A stretch of DNA of 64,000 bases from CAYVQA01 sp045119035. Its GTDB lineage: Bacteria > Bacillota_I > Bacilli_A > ML615J-28 > CAG-313. Made by a program: the position numbers and the translations under genes. Of this stretch, positions 6,914 to 15,396 are shown in pieces (positions within the stretch are counted from its first letter, which is position 1; each line of letters starts with the position of its first letter). The stretch is taken from assembly GCA_045119035.1 (NCBI GenBank), contig JBGVCU010000059.1, positions 4,918 through 68,917 of the forward strand, read 5' to 3'. The notes under the pieces are model-generated. The model made no database searches. It was not told the origin of the DNA and worked only from the letters and a program-made list of their open reading frames with translations.

Positions 6914-8350
6914 ATGAGTAAAGATTATAGCAAATATTTTGAACCATCAATTCAAGCTGCTAGAAAAAGAAGAAGAACTGATGTTGAATATATTGATTTT
7001 AAACTAGATGATAAATATAAAGGATTAGGTAATGGATTAACATATTTACTTAAGACTTATGGGTGTCAAGGAAATCTAGCAGATAGTGAAAAAATTGCAG
7101 GAATTTTAGAATCTATGGGATTTACTCCTGGTAATGATGAAAAAGACTCAAACGTAGTATTATTTAATACATGTGCAATTAGAGAAAATGCTGAAGATAG
7201 AGTATTTGGTGAACTTGGAAGAATCCAAAAATTTAAAAAATTCAATCCTAATATGATTGTAGGAATTTGCGGATGCATGCCGCAAGAAGAAAAAACAATC
7301 ATAAATTTAAAGAAAAAAGTTCCTGGTATTGATTTAGTTTTTGGTACTCATAATATTACTTCGATTCCAGAATATTTATATGATATTATTCATGAATCAA
7401 AGAAAGTATTAGAAGTTAAATCTATTGAAGGAGATATTTTTGAAAGCGTACCTGTTGTTAGAGAAAATTCTCATAAAGCATGGGTAAATATTATGTATGG
7501 ATGTGACGAGTTCTGTACTTATTGTATAGTTCCTTATACAAGAGGAAAAGAACGTTCAAGAAAACCAGAAGCAATTATTAAAGAAGTTGAAGAACTTGCA
7601 AGTAAAGGTTATATTGAGGTAACACTTCTTGGTCAAAACGTAAATGCATATGGAAACGACTTAGAAGGTGATTATTCTTTTGGTGATTTATTAAATGATT
7701 TAAATAAAACAGCAATTAAACGAATTCGTTATACTACATCTCATCCGCGAGATTTAGATTCAAAAACTATTGATGCAATGGCTAAAGGTGGAAACATTAT
7801 GCCACACTTACATTTACCTGTTCAATCAGGAAACAATGAAGTTTTAAAAAGAATGAATCGTAAATATACTAAAGAAGAATATATGGCTAAAGTTAATGAA
7901 CTTAAAGCTAAAATACCTGGAATTAGCTTAACAACAGATATTATTGTTGCTTTTCCTGGTGAAACTGAAGAACAATTTTTAGATACCTTATCATTAGTAA
8001 AAGAAGCTGAATATGAAGGTGCATTTACATTCATATATTCACCACGTGAAGGTACACCTGCGGCAACATATCCTAATCCATTAACTGAAGAACAAAAACA
8101 TGATAGATTAAATCAATTAATTGAAGTTGTAAATGAATATAGTTTAAAAGGAAATAAACGCTTTGAAGGAAAAGTTGTAGAAGTGTTAGTGGATGGAGTA
8201 AGTAAAAATAATGAACAAATGGTGTCAGGATATTCTGAACACAATAAACTCGTAAATTTCGAAGGTGATTCTAGTTTAATAGGTAGTTTAGTTAAAGTTA
8301 AAATCACTAAAGCTTATAGTTGGCATTTATTTGGTGAAATTGTAAAATAA
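6914..8350 (+). CDS. miaB: tRNA-2-methylthio-N6-isopentenyladenosine(37) methylthiotransferase MiaB
   Basis: 478 residues. MiaB is a radical-SAM enzyme with two [4Fe-4S] clusters that thiomethylates i6A37 of tRNAs reading UNN codons. The N-terminal UPF0004 domain has its cysteines in KTYGCQGN, NTCAIR and CGCMP. The radical-SAM motif is C197-xxx-C201-xx-C204 (GCDEFCTYC). The C-terminal ~65 residues form a TRAM RNA-binding domain. A ~30-residue polar N-terminal extension (Arg-rich RKRRRTD) is common in Bacillota MiaB. AGGAAG precedes the ATG and the gene is 11 bp after the acetyltransferase. The order miaB-cotE matches Bacillus. Confidence 0.96.
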   Translation: MSKDYSKYFEPSIQAARKRRRTDVEYIDFKLDDKYKGLGNGLTYLLKTYGCQGNLADSEKIAGILESMGFTPGNDEKDSNVVLFNTCAIRENAEDRVFGELGRIQKFKKFNPNMIVGICGCMPQEEKTIINLKKKVPGIDLVFGTHNITSIPEYLYDIIHESKKVLEVKSIEGDIFESVPVVRENSHKAWVNIMYGCDEFCTYCIVPYTRGKERSRKPEAIIKEVEELASKGYIEVTLLGQNVNAYGNDLEGDYSFGDLLNDLNKTAIKRIRYTTSHPRDLDSKTIDAMAKGGNIMPHLHLPVQSGNNEVLKRMNRKYTKEEYMAKVNELKAKIPGISLTTDIIVAFPGETEEQFLDTLSLVKEAEYEGAFTFIYSPREGTPAATYPNPLTEEQKHDRLNQLIEVVNEYSLKGNKRFEGKVVEVLVDGVSKNNEQMVSGYSEHNKLVNFEGDSSLIGSLVKVKITKAYSWHLFGEIVK

Positions 8351-8441
8351 TTTGTAATGTCTTAATTTCTCTTACATATAATTAAATGAAAATCTCACTT
8401 TATTAATTGTATTGAATATATTAATAATGAGGAGGGGAAAC

Positions 8442-8969
8442 ATGAGTGAAGTAAGAGAAATAGTTACTAGGGCAATAGTAGCAAAAGGTAAAAAGATTTT
8501 TCGAGTAAATCAAGTAATTGTTCCAACTAATGAATGTTATAGTGTTTTAGGCTGCTGGGTATTAAATCATGAATTTGAAGCTACATTAAATAAAAATAAC
8601 AAAGTAGATTTAAATGGATCATTTGAAGTAGATGTTTGGTATGCATATGACAACAATTGTAAAACAGATATTGCTAGAGGAAATCCTGAATATACTGGTA
8701 CTATTAAAGTTAGAGATTTAATATGCAATAACATTATTAGTGATCATTGTGATGTAACTGCCCGTATTATTCAACAACCTACTTGTACAAATGCAAAAAT
8801 CACTGAATGTGGTATTGAAGTAGAAGTAGTATTTGAAGTAATAGTTGAGGTAATTGGTGAAACAAAAATGGTTGTAACTGTATTTGAACCTTGTGACAAT
8901 TTTGAACCTTGTGATGATTTTGAAAATGAAATTAATGAAGATTTCTTAAATGAAACATCAAAGGAATGA
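8442..8969 (+). CDS. cotE: Outer spore coat morphogenetic protein CotE
   Basis: 175 residues from ATG 8442, preceded by GAGGAGGGG; an upstream ATG at 8412 has no such site. CotE assembles as a ring around the forespore and is needed for the outer coat. Family features: the start MSEVREIVTRAIVAKGKK, then GCWVLNHEFEA, FEVDVWYAYDNNCKTD, ARIIQQPTC and EVIGETKMVV, followed by a strongly acidic tail as in B. subtilis CotE. Position after miaB is conserved. The tail has a short repeat (EPCDNFEPCDDF). Cysteines are unusually frequent, which may allow disulfide cross-linking. TGA is the stop. CATATAATT at 8375-8383 could be a mother-cell sigma -10, but this is weak. Confidence 0.94.
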   Translation: MSEVREIVTRAIVAKGKKIFRVNQVIVPTNECYSVLGCWVLNHEFEATLNKNNKVDLNGSFEVDVWYAYDNNCKTDIARGNPEYTGTIKVRDLICNNIISDHCDVTARIIQQPTCTNAKITECGIEVEVVFEVIVEVIGETKMVVTVFEPCDNFEPCDDFENEINEDFLNETSKE

Positions 8970-8973
8970 TATT

Positions 8974-9369
8974 GTGAATTTTCATATTGTTAGAACTAAT
9001 GAATCACTAAAAGATATTTGTTTAATTTATAACATTGATATTGATGAAATAAAACAAGCAAATAAACATATACGAATTTGGGAAAATTTAAGTCCTGGAC
9101 TAAAAATAAAACTTCCAGAAATTCCTGAATCACTTGCTTTAGAACTTGATGATGTCGAGCCTTTTATTGAAGATTATTATCCTAAATTGGATTTTTTAAT
9201 TGAGGAAAAAGAAATAACAAAAGACGAACTAATTAACAAGGAAATAAGTGATGTCAAAAAAAATGTAAATAAATTTTATCAATATCCAAATTATTTTTAT
9301 CCATATGGATATAATTATCCTTATAGAGGATATTATAATGTTTATAAAAATAGAAATAAAAGAAAATAA
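8974..9369 (+). CDS. LysM-domain spore coat-like protein with Tyr-rich tail
   Basis: 131 residues from a GTG at 8974, chosen because AAAGGAATGA lies at the right distance; an ATG at 8950 lies inside cotE without a site. The N-terminal ~45 residues form one LysM domain (FHIVRTNESLKDICLIYNID, then ANKHIRIWENLSPGLKIKLP), which binds peptidoglycan. The C-terminal ~40 residues are rich in Tyr and Pro (YQYPNYFYPYGYNYPYRGYY), typical of cross-linked coat proteins. There is no signal peptide, as expected of a coat protein made in the mother cell. Coupling to cotE (4-bp gap) and the composition suggest a SafA/SpoVID-like coat morphogenetic role; the exact family is uncertain. Confidence 0.7.
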   Translation: MNFHIVRTNESLKDICLIYNIDIDEIKQANKHIRIWENLSPGLKIKLPEIPESLALELDDVEPFIEDYYPKLDFLIEEKEITKDELINKEISDVKKNVNKFYQYPNYFYPYGYNYPYRGYYNVYKNRNKRK

Positions 9370-9370
9370 A

Positions 9371-9397
9371 CACCTGTAATATATTACAGGTGTTTTA
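9371..9397. terminator. Bidirectional terminator between convergent coat genes
   Basis: CACCTGTAAT-AT-ATTACAGGTG followed by TTTTATTT on the plus side and by a T-rich tract on the minus side. It separates the cotE operon from the minus-strand gene at 9399. Confidence 0.85.
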
Positions 9398-9398
9398 T

Positions 9399-9629
9399 TT
9401 AAACTTGATATGGAGTAGGGTATGGGTAAGGATAAGGTTGCGGATAATAGTATGGTTGAGGATATGGATATGGAGCATAGTTATTATATTGATTATATCC
9501 ACAACAACTGTTATTATTACCATTACAACAATTATTTCTTCCTAGCCAAAATGGAGCAGTTAATATAGCAGCTCCAGCAAGAAGCCATAATCTTTCATTT
9601 TCACAGCATGGTCGATTATATTGTCTCAT
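9399..9629 (-). CDS. Small Cys/Tyr/Pro-rich protein, candidate spore coat or surface protein
   Basis: 76 residues with a strong minus-strand AGAGGAGG site. A short polar start with CC, one hydrophobic stretch (WLLAGAAILTAPFWL), a Cys/Asn-rich middle (CCNGNNNSCCG), then a run of Tyr-Pro repeats to the end. Such small YP-rich, cysteine-clustered proteins are typical of spore coats and cross-linked surface layers. It faces the cotE-LysM pair across a shared terminator. No named family recognised; the coat role is inferred from composition and neighbours. Confidence 0.65.
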   Translation of the reverse strand: MRQYNRPCCENERLWLLAGAAILTAPFWLGRNNCCNGNNNSCCGYNQYNNYAPYPYPQPYYYPQPYPYPYPTPYQV

Positions 9630-9680
9630 TTTATACCTCCTCTAAATTATAATATGAGAATTATTTTATTATTGATTAGG

Positions 9681-10352
9681 CTAATATGATAAAGAAACAT
9701 ATTTAAAAAAATATTCTTCTAAGGTTAGATTTTCATTATATATTATTGTAGCAATCTTTTTTCCTACATATCTATAATGCCATGGTTCAAAGGGATATTT
9801 AGTAATTTCTTCTTTACCTTTTGGATATCTTAAAATAAACCCATGTTTATAACATATCTCATTTAATTCCTTATATAATAAGGAATGTTCAAGTTCATAT
9901 GTTAATCCTATATCTCTTGATGAAATATCAACAGCATATCCAGTTTGGTGCTCAGAATGACCAGGTTTTGCGGTTAAATTATCGTTATTATTTAAATATA
10001 ATATTGTTTGTTTTTCATATGAGCGGTAAGCAGAAAATACAGTTATAATAGTCTTTAATTCTTTTTGAAGATTTATTAAAGCATCATTTACTTCTTTTTT
10101 AATTAATGTTACTTCATCTCTTTTGATATAATCAATAGCAATTATTTCTAATTCATCAGGAATATATTTTTCATCTAAGTAGAAATTTCTATTAACTAGA
10201 AAAATTGGATCAACAATTGCTTTATGTAAGCTATTATTAATTAAAAAAGTTGGATAATTTTTCTTATTAATTTCTTCTATAGATTTATTATTAAAACTAC
10301 ATAACATTATTATTGTAAAAAATAATAATAAAAAAGAAAGGATTTTTTTCAT
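9681..10352 (-). CDS. VanY/DacB-type D-alanyl-D-alanine carboxypeptidase (peptidase M15B)
   Basis: 223 residues from the ATG at 10352, chosen because GGTGG lies just upstream on the minus strand; the frame extends 17 codons further without a site. An N-terminal hydrophobic segment (KILSFLLLFFTIIMLCSF) acts as signal peptide or membrane anchor. The zinc-peptidase motifs follow: SAYRSYEKQ, then GHSEHQTGYAVDIS (first His and Asp ligands), and EPWHYRYVG (last His). The enzyme trims the terminal D-Ala of peptidoglycan stem peptides outside the membrane. Being next to coat genes it may act on cortex, but a vegetative role is equally possible. Confidence 0.88.
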   Translation of the reverse strand: MKKILSFLLLFFTIIMLCSFNNKSIEEINKKNYPTFLINNSLHKAIVDPIFLVNRNFYLDEKYIPDELEIIAIDYIKRDEVTLIKKEVNDALINLQKELKTIITVFSAYRSYEKQTILYLNNNDNLTAKPGHSEHQTGYAVDISSRDIGLTYELEHSLLYKELNEICYKHGFILRYPKGKEEITKYPFEPWHYRYVGKKIATIIYNENLTLEEYFFKYVSLSY

Positions 10353-10416
10353 TAAACCACCATTATTATTTTGATTTATTGAGAAAAATATTATACATTT
10401 CAATAAGATATTTAAT

Positions 10417-10445
10417 TTGTTAAAAATTGAAAATTATGGTATACT
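10417..10445 (+). promoter_or_regulatory. Sigma-A-type promoter for polA
   Basis: TTGTTA (10417-10422), 17-bp spacer, TATACT (10440-10445), with TGG directly before the -10 (extended -10 type). The polA start is about 38 bp further on. Confidence 0.7.
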
Positions 10446-10482
10446 ATAGATAATAATATGTAAAAGAAAGTTGGTATTTCTT

Positions 10483-13098
10483 ATGAGTAAAATTGTCATT
10501 GTCGATGGAAATAGTATAATGTTTAGAGCTTATTATGCAACAGCATACAGTGGAAACTTAATGCAAACATCAAGTGGAATTTATACAAATGCTATTTATA
10601 CTTTTATTGTAATGATGCAAAAAATTCTTTCAACTGAAAACATGACAAATTTATTTATTGCATTTGATAAAGGTAAAAAAACTCTTCGTCATAAAGAATA
10701 TGATGACTATAAAGGTACAAGAAAAAAGATGCCTGAAGAACTTGCTATGCAAATTCCTTTTATTAAAGAATACTTAGATGTGATAGGAATTAATCGTTTA
10801 GAATTAGATGATTATGAAGCTGATGACATTGTAGGAACTCTTGCAAAAAGAAGTAAAGATCTTTTTGATGAAGTAGAAGTAATTAGTGGAGATAAAGATT
10901 TACTTCAATTAGTTGGTGGAAATATAAAAGTATTTTTAACAAAGAAAGGTTTAACAGATTTAGATGAATATAATGAATTAAATTTCTTTGAAAAGATGGA
11001 TTTTATTCCTAGTCAATTAATTGATTATAAAGGTCTTGTTGGAGATTCTAGTGATAATTTACCTGGAATTCCTGGAATTGGTCCAAAAACAGCAACTAAA
11101 CTTTTAAAAGAATTTCATACATTAGAAAATATTATTGATAATGCAGAAAATATTAAAGGTAAAACTGGAACTTTAATTTTAGAAAATAAAGAACAAGCAT
11201 TAAAATGTAAGCATCTTGCTACAATATATACTGATGCAATGTTCGAATTAGATATTAATGAAACAAAAATAAAAGAGGTTGATAAAAAGGCTTTAAGAAA
11301 ATTTTATGAAAGATTTGAATTTAATTCTTTTATTAAAAGATTAGGTGATATTGAAGAAGAAAATAATGAAACTATATCTTTTAATGAAATTATTGTAAAT
11401 CCAAATAAATTAGATATTTCATCTAATAAGATATATATTGATATTGAACTTAATGACGAAAATAATCACCGAGGTAATGTTTTAGGAATTGCTATTTTAA
11501 ATAATAATAATCGTTATTTTTTAAATAAAAATTATAATTTAATTAAAGACTTTTTAAATAATAATGATTATGAGTTAGTTACAACTGATTCAAAAAAACT
11601 TATTATTGGGTTAAAAAAACTAGGATTTGATGTTGAAAATATTATTTTTGATTTAACATTAGCATCTTACTTAGTTGATCCTTCACTTGGAAGTAAAGAT
11701 GTAAAGGATATGATTGAGAAATTTATTAGTTCAAATTTACCATATGCTGAAAGTGTATATGGTAAAAAAAGACCTTTTGTAATTGATGATGAAAATAAAT
11801 TAATCAATTATTCTTTAGATAAATTAAGTTATTTAGAAAAAGTTGAATCTGTGGTTGTTAATAGATTAAAAGATGAAAAAACATATGATTTATTAATAAG
11901 TATGGAACTTCCTTTAGCAAAAGTTTTAGCTGATGTTGAAATGAATGGTTTTAAGGTTGATTTAAATAGATTAAGCGAATTAGGTCAAGTTTTTAATGAA
12001 AAGATTAGTGAACTTGAAAAAGAAATTTATGAAGCTGCTGGTCATGAATTTAATATTGCTTCTCCTAAACAATTAGGTGTAGTAATTTTTGAAGAAATGC
12101 AACTTGCTAAGGGAAAGAAAAATAAAACAGGTTATTCTACATCTGCAGATGTATTAGAAAAACTTGCTAAAAATCATCCTTTTGCGAAAATGATTCTTGA
12201 ATATCGTAAATATGCTAAGCTTGTTTCAACTTATGTTAATGGTTTAGAATCAGAAATTTATGAGGATGGTTTAGTTCATACTACATTTAAACAGGCTTTA
12301 ACATTAACAGGAAGACTATCTTCTGTTGAGCCAAATATTCAAAATATTCCTGTAAGAACAGAAGAAGGACGTCTTATTCGTAGTGCTTTCATTCCAAGAC
12401 AAAATGATGGTATTTTAGTAAGTGCTGACTATTCTCAAATTGAACTTCGTGTGCTTGCAACTATTGCTGGATGTGACACAATGATTAAAGAAATCAACGA
12501 AGGAATTGATTTCCATACGTCTACTGCAGCAAAAATATACAATATTTCTTTAAATGAAGTTACAAAAGAACAAAGAAGAATTGCAAAAGCTGTTAATTTT
12601 GGAATAGTATATGGTATGAGTGCGTTTGGATTATCAGAAGATTTAGGAATCAGTGTTCAAGAAGCTAATGATTTTATTTATCGTTATTTTGAAGTATATC
12701 CGGAAATTAAATCATACTTAAATCGTGTTGTTAACGAAACAATGGAAAAAGGATATACAGCAACATATTTTAATCGTCGTAGATATATTCCAGAAATTCA
12801 GAATTCAAATTTTATGATTAAAGAGTTTGGGAAACGTACTGCAATGAACGCACCTATTCAAGGAACAGCTGCTGATATTATGAAACTTGCAATGATTGCA
12901 GTTGATAAAAAAATTAAAGAAAATAATTTAAATTCAAAAATGGTTGCTCAAGTTCATGATGAATTAATCATTGATGCAACAAGAGATGAATTATTTACAG
13001 TTATTGATATTTTAAAAGAAACAATGTCTCAAGTTGTAAATATTGGCGTTAATCTTGATGTTGACGTTGAAGTTGGGGCAAATTGGAATTTAAAATAA
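10483..13098 (+). CDS. polA: DNA polymerase I
   Basis: 871 residues from ATG 10483 (AAAGAAAGTTGG upstream; an in-frame TTG at 10471 is less likely). It fills gaps and removes primers in replication and repair. The 5'-3' exonuclease domain (about 1-290) shows DGNSIMFRAYYA, DDYEADDIVG, SGDKDLLQL and GDSSDNLPGIPGIGPKTA. The middle domain resembles a 3'-5' exonuclease and keeps a D-x-E (YIDIELND), but the positions matching the other catalytic aspartates read DSKKL and SLDKLSY, so proofreading is probably lost, as in Bacillus PolA. Polymerase motifs A (ADYSQIELR, ~647), B (RRIAKAVNFGIVYG, ~697) and C (QVHDEL, ~822) are intact. It heads polA-nitroreductase-mutM/coaE-dnaB-dnaI. Confidence 0.97.
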   Translation: MSKIVIVDGNSIMFRAYYATAYSGNLMQTSSGIYTNAIYTFIVMMQKILSTENMTNLFIAFDKGKKTLRHKEYDDYKGTRKKMPEELAMQIPFIKEYLDVIGINRLELDDYEADDIVGTLAKRSKDLFDEVEVISGDKDLLQLVGGNIKVFLTKKGLTDLDEYNELNFFEKMDFIPSQLIDYKGLVGDSSDNLPGIPGIGPKTATKLLKEFHTLENIIDNAENIKGKTGTLILENKEQALKCKHLATIYTDAMFELDINETKIKEVDKKALRKFYERFEFNSFIKRLGDIEEENNETISFNEIIVNPNKLDISSNKIYIDIELNDENNHRGNVLGIAILNNNNRYFLNKNYNLIKDFLNNNDYELVTTDSKKLIIGLKKLGFDVENIIFDLTLASYLVDPSLGSKDVKDMIEKFISSNLPYAESVYGKKRPFVIDDENKLINYSLDKLSYLEKVESVVVNRLKDEKTYDLLISMELPLAKVLADVEMNGFKVDLNRLSELGQVFNEKISELEKEIYEAAGHEFNIASPKQLGVVIFEEMQLAKGKKNKTGYSTSADVLEKLAKNHPFAKMILEYRKYAKLVSTYVNGLESEIYEDGLVHTTFKQALTLTGRLSSVEPNIQNIPVRTEEGRLIRSAFIPRQNDGILVSADYSQIELRVLATIAGCDTMIKEINEGIDFHTSTAAKIYNISLNEVTKEQRRIAKAVNFGIVYGMSAFGLSEDLGISVQEANDFIYRYFEVYPEIKSYLNRVVNETMEKGYTATYFNRRRYIPEIQNSNFMIKEFGKRTAMNAPIQGTAADIMKLAMIAVDKKIKENNLNSKMVAQVHDELIIDATRDELFTVIDILKETMSQVVNIGVNLDVDVEVGANWNLK

Positions 13099-13108
13099 GG
13101 AGACTTTT

Positions 13109-13612
13109 ATGAAAGAATTATTTACAAGAAGAAGTGTTAGAAAATACTTACCTACAAAAGTAAAAGAAGAAGATATTGAAAAATTATTAAAAGCAGGAAT
13201 GTATGCTCCAAGTGCAATAAATGAACAACCATGGGAGTTTATAGTTATTGATGATGAAGCAATTATTAAAGATTTAGGAAGTGTAAATACTAGATCTACT
13301 TTTATTCAAACAGCACCTCTTCTTATAATTATTCTTGGAAATAAAAATAAATATAAGTGTCCACTTTATTCTCAGGATTTAGCTGCTTCTACTCAAAATA
13401 TATTATTAGAAGCTCGTTATTTAGGCCTTGGAACTTGCTGGATTGGAGTTAACGGTTTAAGTGAAAGAGTTAACAATATAATTGAATATTTTAATTTACC
13501 TGAGAATATTGAACCTTTTAGTATGATTACTGTAGGGTATCCAGAAAGTGACGATGCGTTTTTTGATGCAAATAGAGAAAATTTAGATTTAATACATAGA
13601 AATAGGTGGTAA
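13109..13612 (+). CDS. Nitroreductase-family FMN oxidoreductase
   Basis: 167 residues after an AAGGAGA site, 10 bp behind polA and 1 bp before mutM. The FMN-binding start RRSVRKYLPTKVKEEDIEKL and GMYAPSAINEQPWEF are classic for this family, and the C-terminal LGLGTCWIGVNG matches the glycine-rich substrate loop. Members reduce nitroaromatics, quinones or other electrophiles with NAD(P)H through a dimer-bound FMN. The natural substrate cannot be told. Its insertion in a replication and repair operon is probably incidental. Confidence 0.9.
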   Translation: MKELFTRRSVRKYLPTKVKEEDIEKLLKAGMYAPSAINEQPWEFIVIDDEAIIKDLGSVNTRSTFIQTAPLLIIILGNKNKYKCPLYSQDLAASTQNILLEARYLGLGTCWIGVNGLSERVNNIIEYFNLPENIEPFSMITVGYPESDDAFFDANRENLDLIHRNRW

Positions 13613-13613
13613 A

Positions 13614-15041
13614 ATGCCAGAATTACCAGAAGTAGAAACTGTCAGAAGAACTTTAGAACTTCACTTGTTAGGTGAAACAATTGATAATGTATATGTTTAT
13701 TATGATAAAATGTTAGCACCTAGTAAAGATGATTTTATTTATAAATTACCAAATCAAACTTTTAGAAGCATTAAAAGATATGGTAAATACTTATTTTTTA
13801 TTTTAGATGATTATACGATAATATCTCATTTAAGAATGGAAGGAAAGTATTTTATAAGAAATTTAGAAAGCCCATATCTTCATGAACATGTTATTTTTAT
13901 TTTAAAGAGCGGAAAATCTTTAAGATATCATGATGTTAGAAAATTCGGTACAATGAAATTAGTACCTACTACTGATTTAAAAGAAGTATTCAAAGAAACA
14001 GAACTTGCTAAACTAGGAAAAGAAGCAAATGACACTTCTTTAACAAAAGAAGAGTTATTTAATAAAATTCACAAATTAAATGTGCCGATTAAAACAGTAT
14101 TACTAGATCAAGAAGTTTTATGTGGTTTAGGTAATATTTATGTTGATGAGGTATGTTTTAAATGTAATCTACACCCATTACAAATTGCATCTACCTTAAC
14201 GATGGAGGATTGTGAAAATATTATAAGATCATCTATTGAAGTATTAAATTACGCTATCATGTGTGGTGGTACTACAATTAGATCATATACAAGTAGTTTA
14301 GGAGTTACAGGAAGATTTCAACTTAATTTAAATGTTCATACGCAAGTTGGAAAACCATGTAAAATATGCAATACAATTATTAAAAAGATTAAAGTTGGCG
14401 GTCGTGGAACGTATTATTGTCCTGTTTGTCAACAAAAATCACCATTAATTATTGGAATAACAGGAGGTATTTCATCTGGTAAAACAAGTGTTGTAAATTA
14501 TATAAAAGATAAATATGCTAAGTATACATATATTGATACAGATGAAATTACACATAAATTATATAAAGATAACAAAGTTATTGAAATGATAAAATTTAAC
14601 TTTGGAATTGAAGTCATTGAAAACAATGAAATTAATCGTAAAATTCTAGGTAGTATAATTTATAATAATAAAGAAAAACGCGAATTATTAAATAGTATTA
14701 TTCATCCAATGGTTATTAAAGAAGTGAAAAAACAAATTAAAAATAGTGTTTCTAAACTTATTTTTGTTAGTGTTCCATTACTTTTTGAAGCAAATATGGA
14801 AGATATGATGGATGAGGTTTGGTATGTTTATACTAGTAAAGAAAGCCAAATAGAGCGTTTAATGAAACGAGATAATATTGATTATGAATATGCGCTTCTA
14901 AAAATAAATTCGCAAATGAGTGATGAAGAAAAAAGAAAATTATTGTCAAAAAAACAAAATGTTGTTTTAATTGATAATTCTTCTGATTTATGTTATACTT
15001 ATCAAGATATTGAAAAATTGATGAAACAAAGAGGTAAATAA
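13614..15041 (+). CDS. mutM-coaE: Fused formamidopyrimidine-DNA glycosylase (MutM) - dephospho-CoA kinase (CoaE)
   Basis: 475 residues, one uninterrupted frame. Residues 1-~277 are MutM/Fpg: the catalytic start MPELPEVETVRR (Pro2, Glu3), the helix-two-turn-helix around LDQEVLCGLGNIYVDEV, and a C-terminal zinc finger (CKIC ... CPVC). It removes oxidised purines such as 8-oxoguanine. Straight after the zinc finger (CQQKSP) comes CoaE: P-loop GITGGISSGKTS, YIDTDEITHKLY and VPLLFEANMEDMMDEVWYVY; this half phosphorylates dephospho-CoA to CoA. In Bacillus the genes are adjacent but separate. Here there is no stop, no intervening start codon and no frameshift sign, so a true fusion is likely. Confidence 0.93.
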   Translation: MPELPEVETVRRTLELHLLGETIDNVYVYYDKMLAPSKDDFIYKLPNQTFRSIKRYGKYLFFILDDYTIISHLRMEGKYFIRNLESPYLHEHVIFILKSGKSLRYHDVRKFGTMKLVPTTDLKEVFKETELAKLGKEANDTSLTKEELFNKIHKLNVPIKTVLLDQEVLCGLGNIYVDEVCFKCNLHPLQIASTLTMEDCENIIRSSIEVLNYAIMCGGTTIRSYTSSLGVTGRFQLNLNVHTQVGKPCKICNTIIKKIKVGGRGTYYCPVCQQKSPLIIGITGGISSGKTSVVNYIKDKYAKYTYIDTDEITHKLYKDNKVIEMIKFNFGIEVIENNEINRKILGSIIYNNKEKRELLNSIIHPMVIKEVKKQIKNSVSKLIFVSVPLLFEANMEDMMDEVWYVYTSKESQIERLMKRDNIDYEYALLKINSQMSDEEKRKLLSKKQNVVLIDNSSDLCYTYQDIEKLMKQRGK

Positions 15042-15042
15042 A

Positions 15043-15396
15043 ATGAGTTTAAGAGTTTTCTTTAGTAAAAGTGTTAGTACATATGAAAATGCAAAAGAAA
15101 AAGAATTATGTTCTCATGTGTATATGAATGATTATCAAACTGTAAGACACCATATTATTCAAGCATCTGAAGCATTAGGATATAAAGTGGTTAGTATTGA
15201 TGATAATTATTCTGAGATTTTTGTAGAAATAAAAAATGTTCAAGATGTTATTTTAAGTATTGTTAGAGTAGGAGTAAGTTCTTGTCGAGTTGATTTAACT
15301 GTTAATGTTTTATCAGGTATTAGTCTTGGTAAAGCACCTAGAATTATTAAAGAGTTCTATAATCAACTAGATAGAAGATTAACTTATAAAAAATAA
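15043..15396 (+). CDS. Conserved-looking cytosolic protein of unknown function
   Basis: 117 residues, 1 bp after mutM-coaE, with GAGGTAAATAAA before the ATG. No signal peptide or membrane segment. The sequence looks like a small mixed alpha/beta domain (YKVVSIDDNYSEIFVEIKNV, then ILSIVRVGVSSCRVDLTVNV) with a basic end (RRLTYKK). I do not recognise a family. Its stop codon overlaps the dnaB start (TAATG), so the two are translationally coupled, which suggests a function near replication restart or simply operon membership. Confidence 0.7.
   Translation: MSLRVFFSKSVSTYENAKEKELCSHVYMNDYQTVRHHIIQASEALGYKVVSIDDNYSEIFVEIKNVQDVILSIVRVGVSSCRVDLTVNVLSGISLGKAPRIIKEFYNQLDRRLTYKK

Noticed and set aside
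14430..14460. Possible frameshift or missing stop between mutM and coaE
   Set aside because: Frame is continuous with sensible residues on both sides and no homopolymer run that would suggest an error; kept as a fusion.
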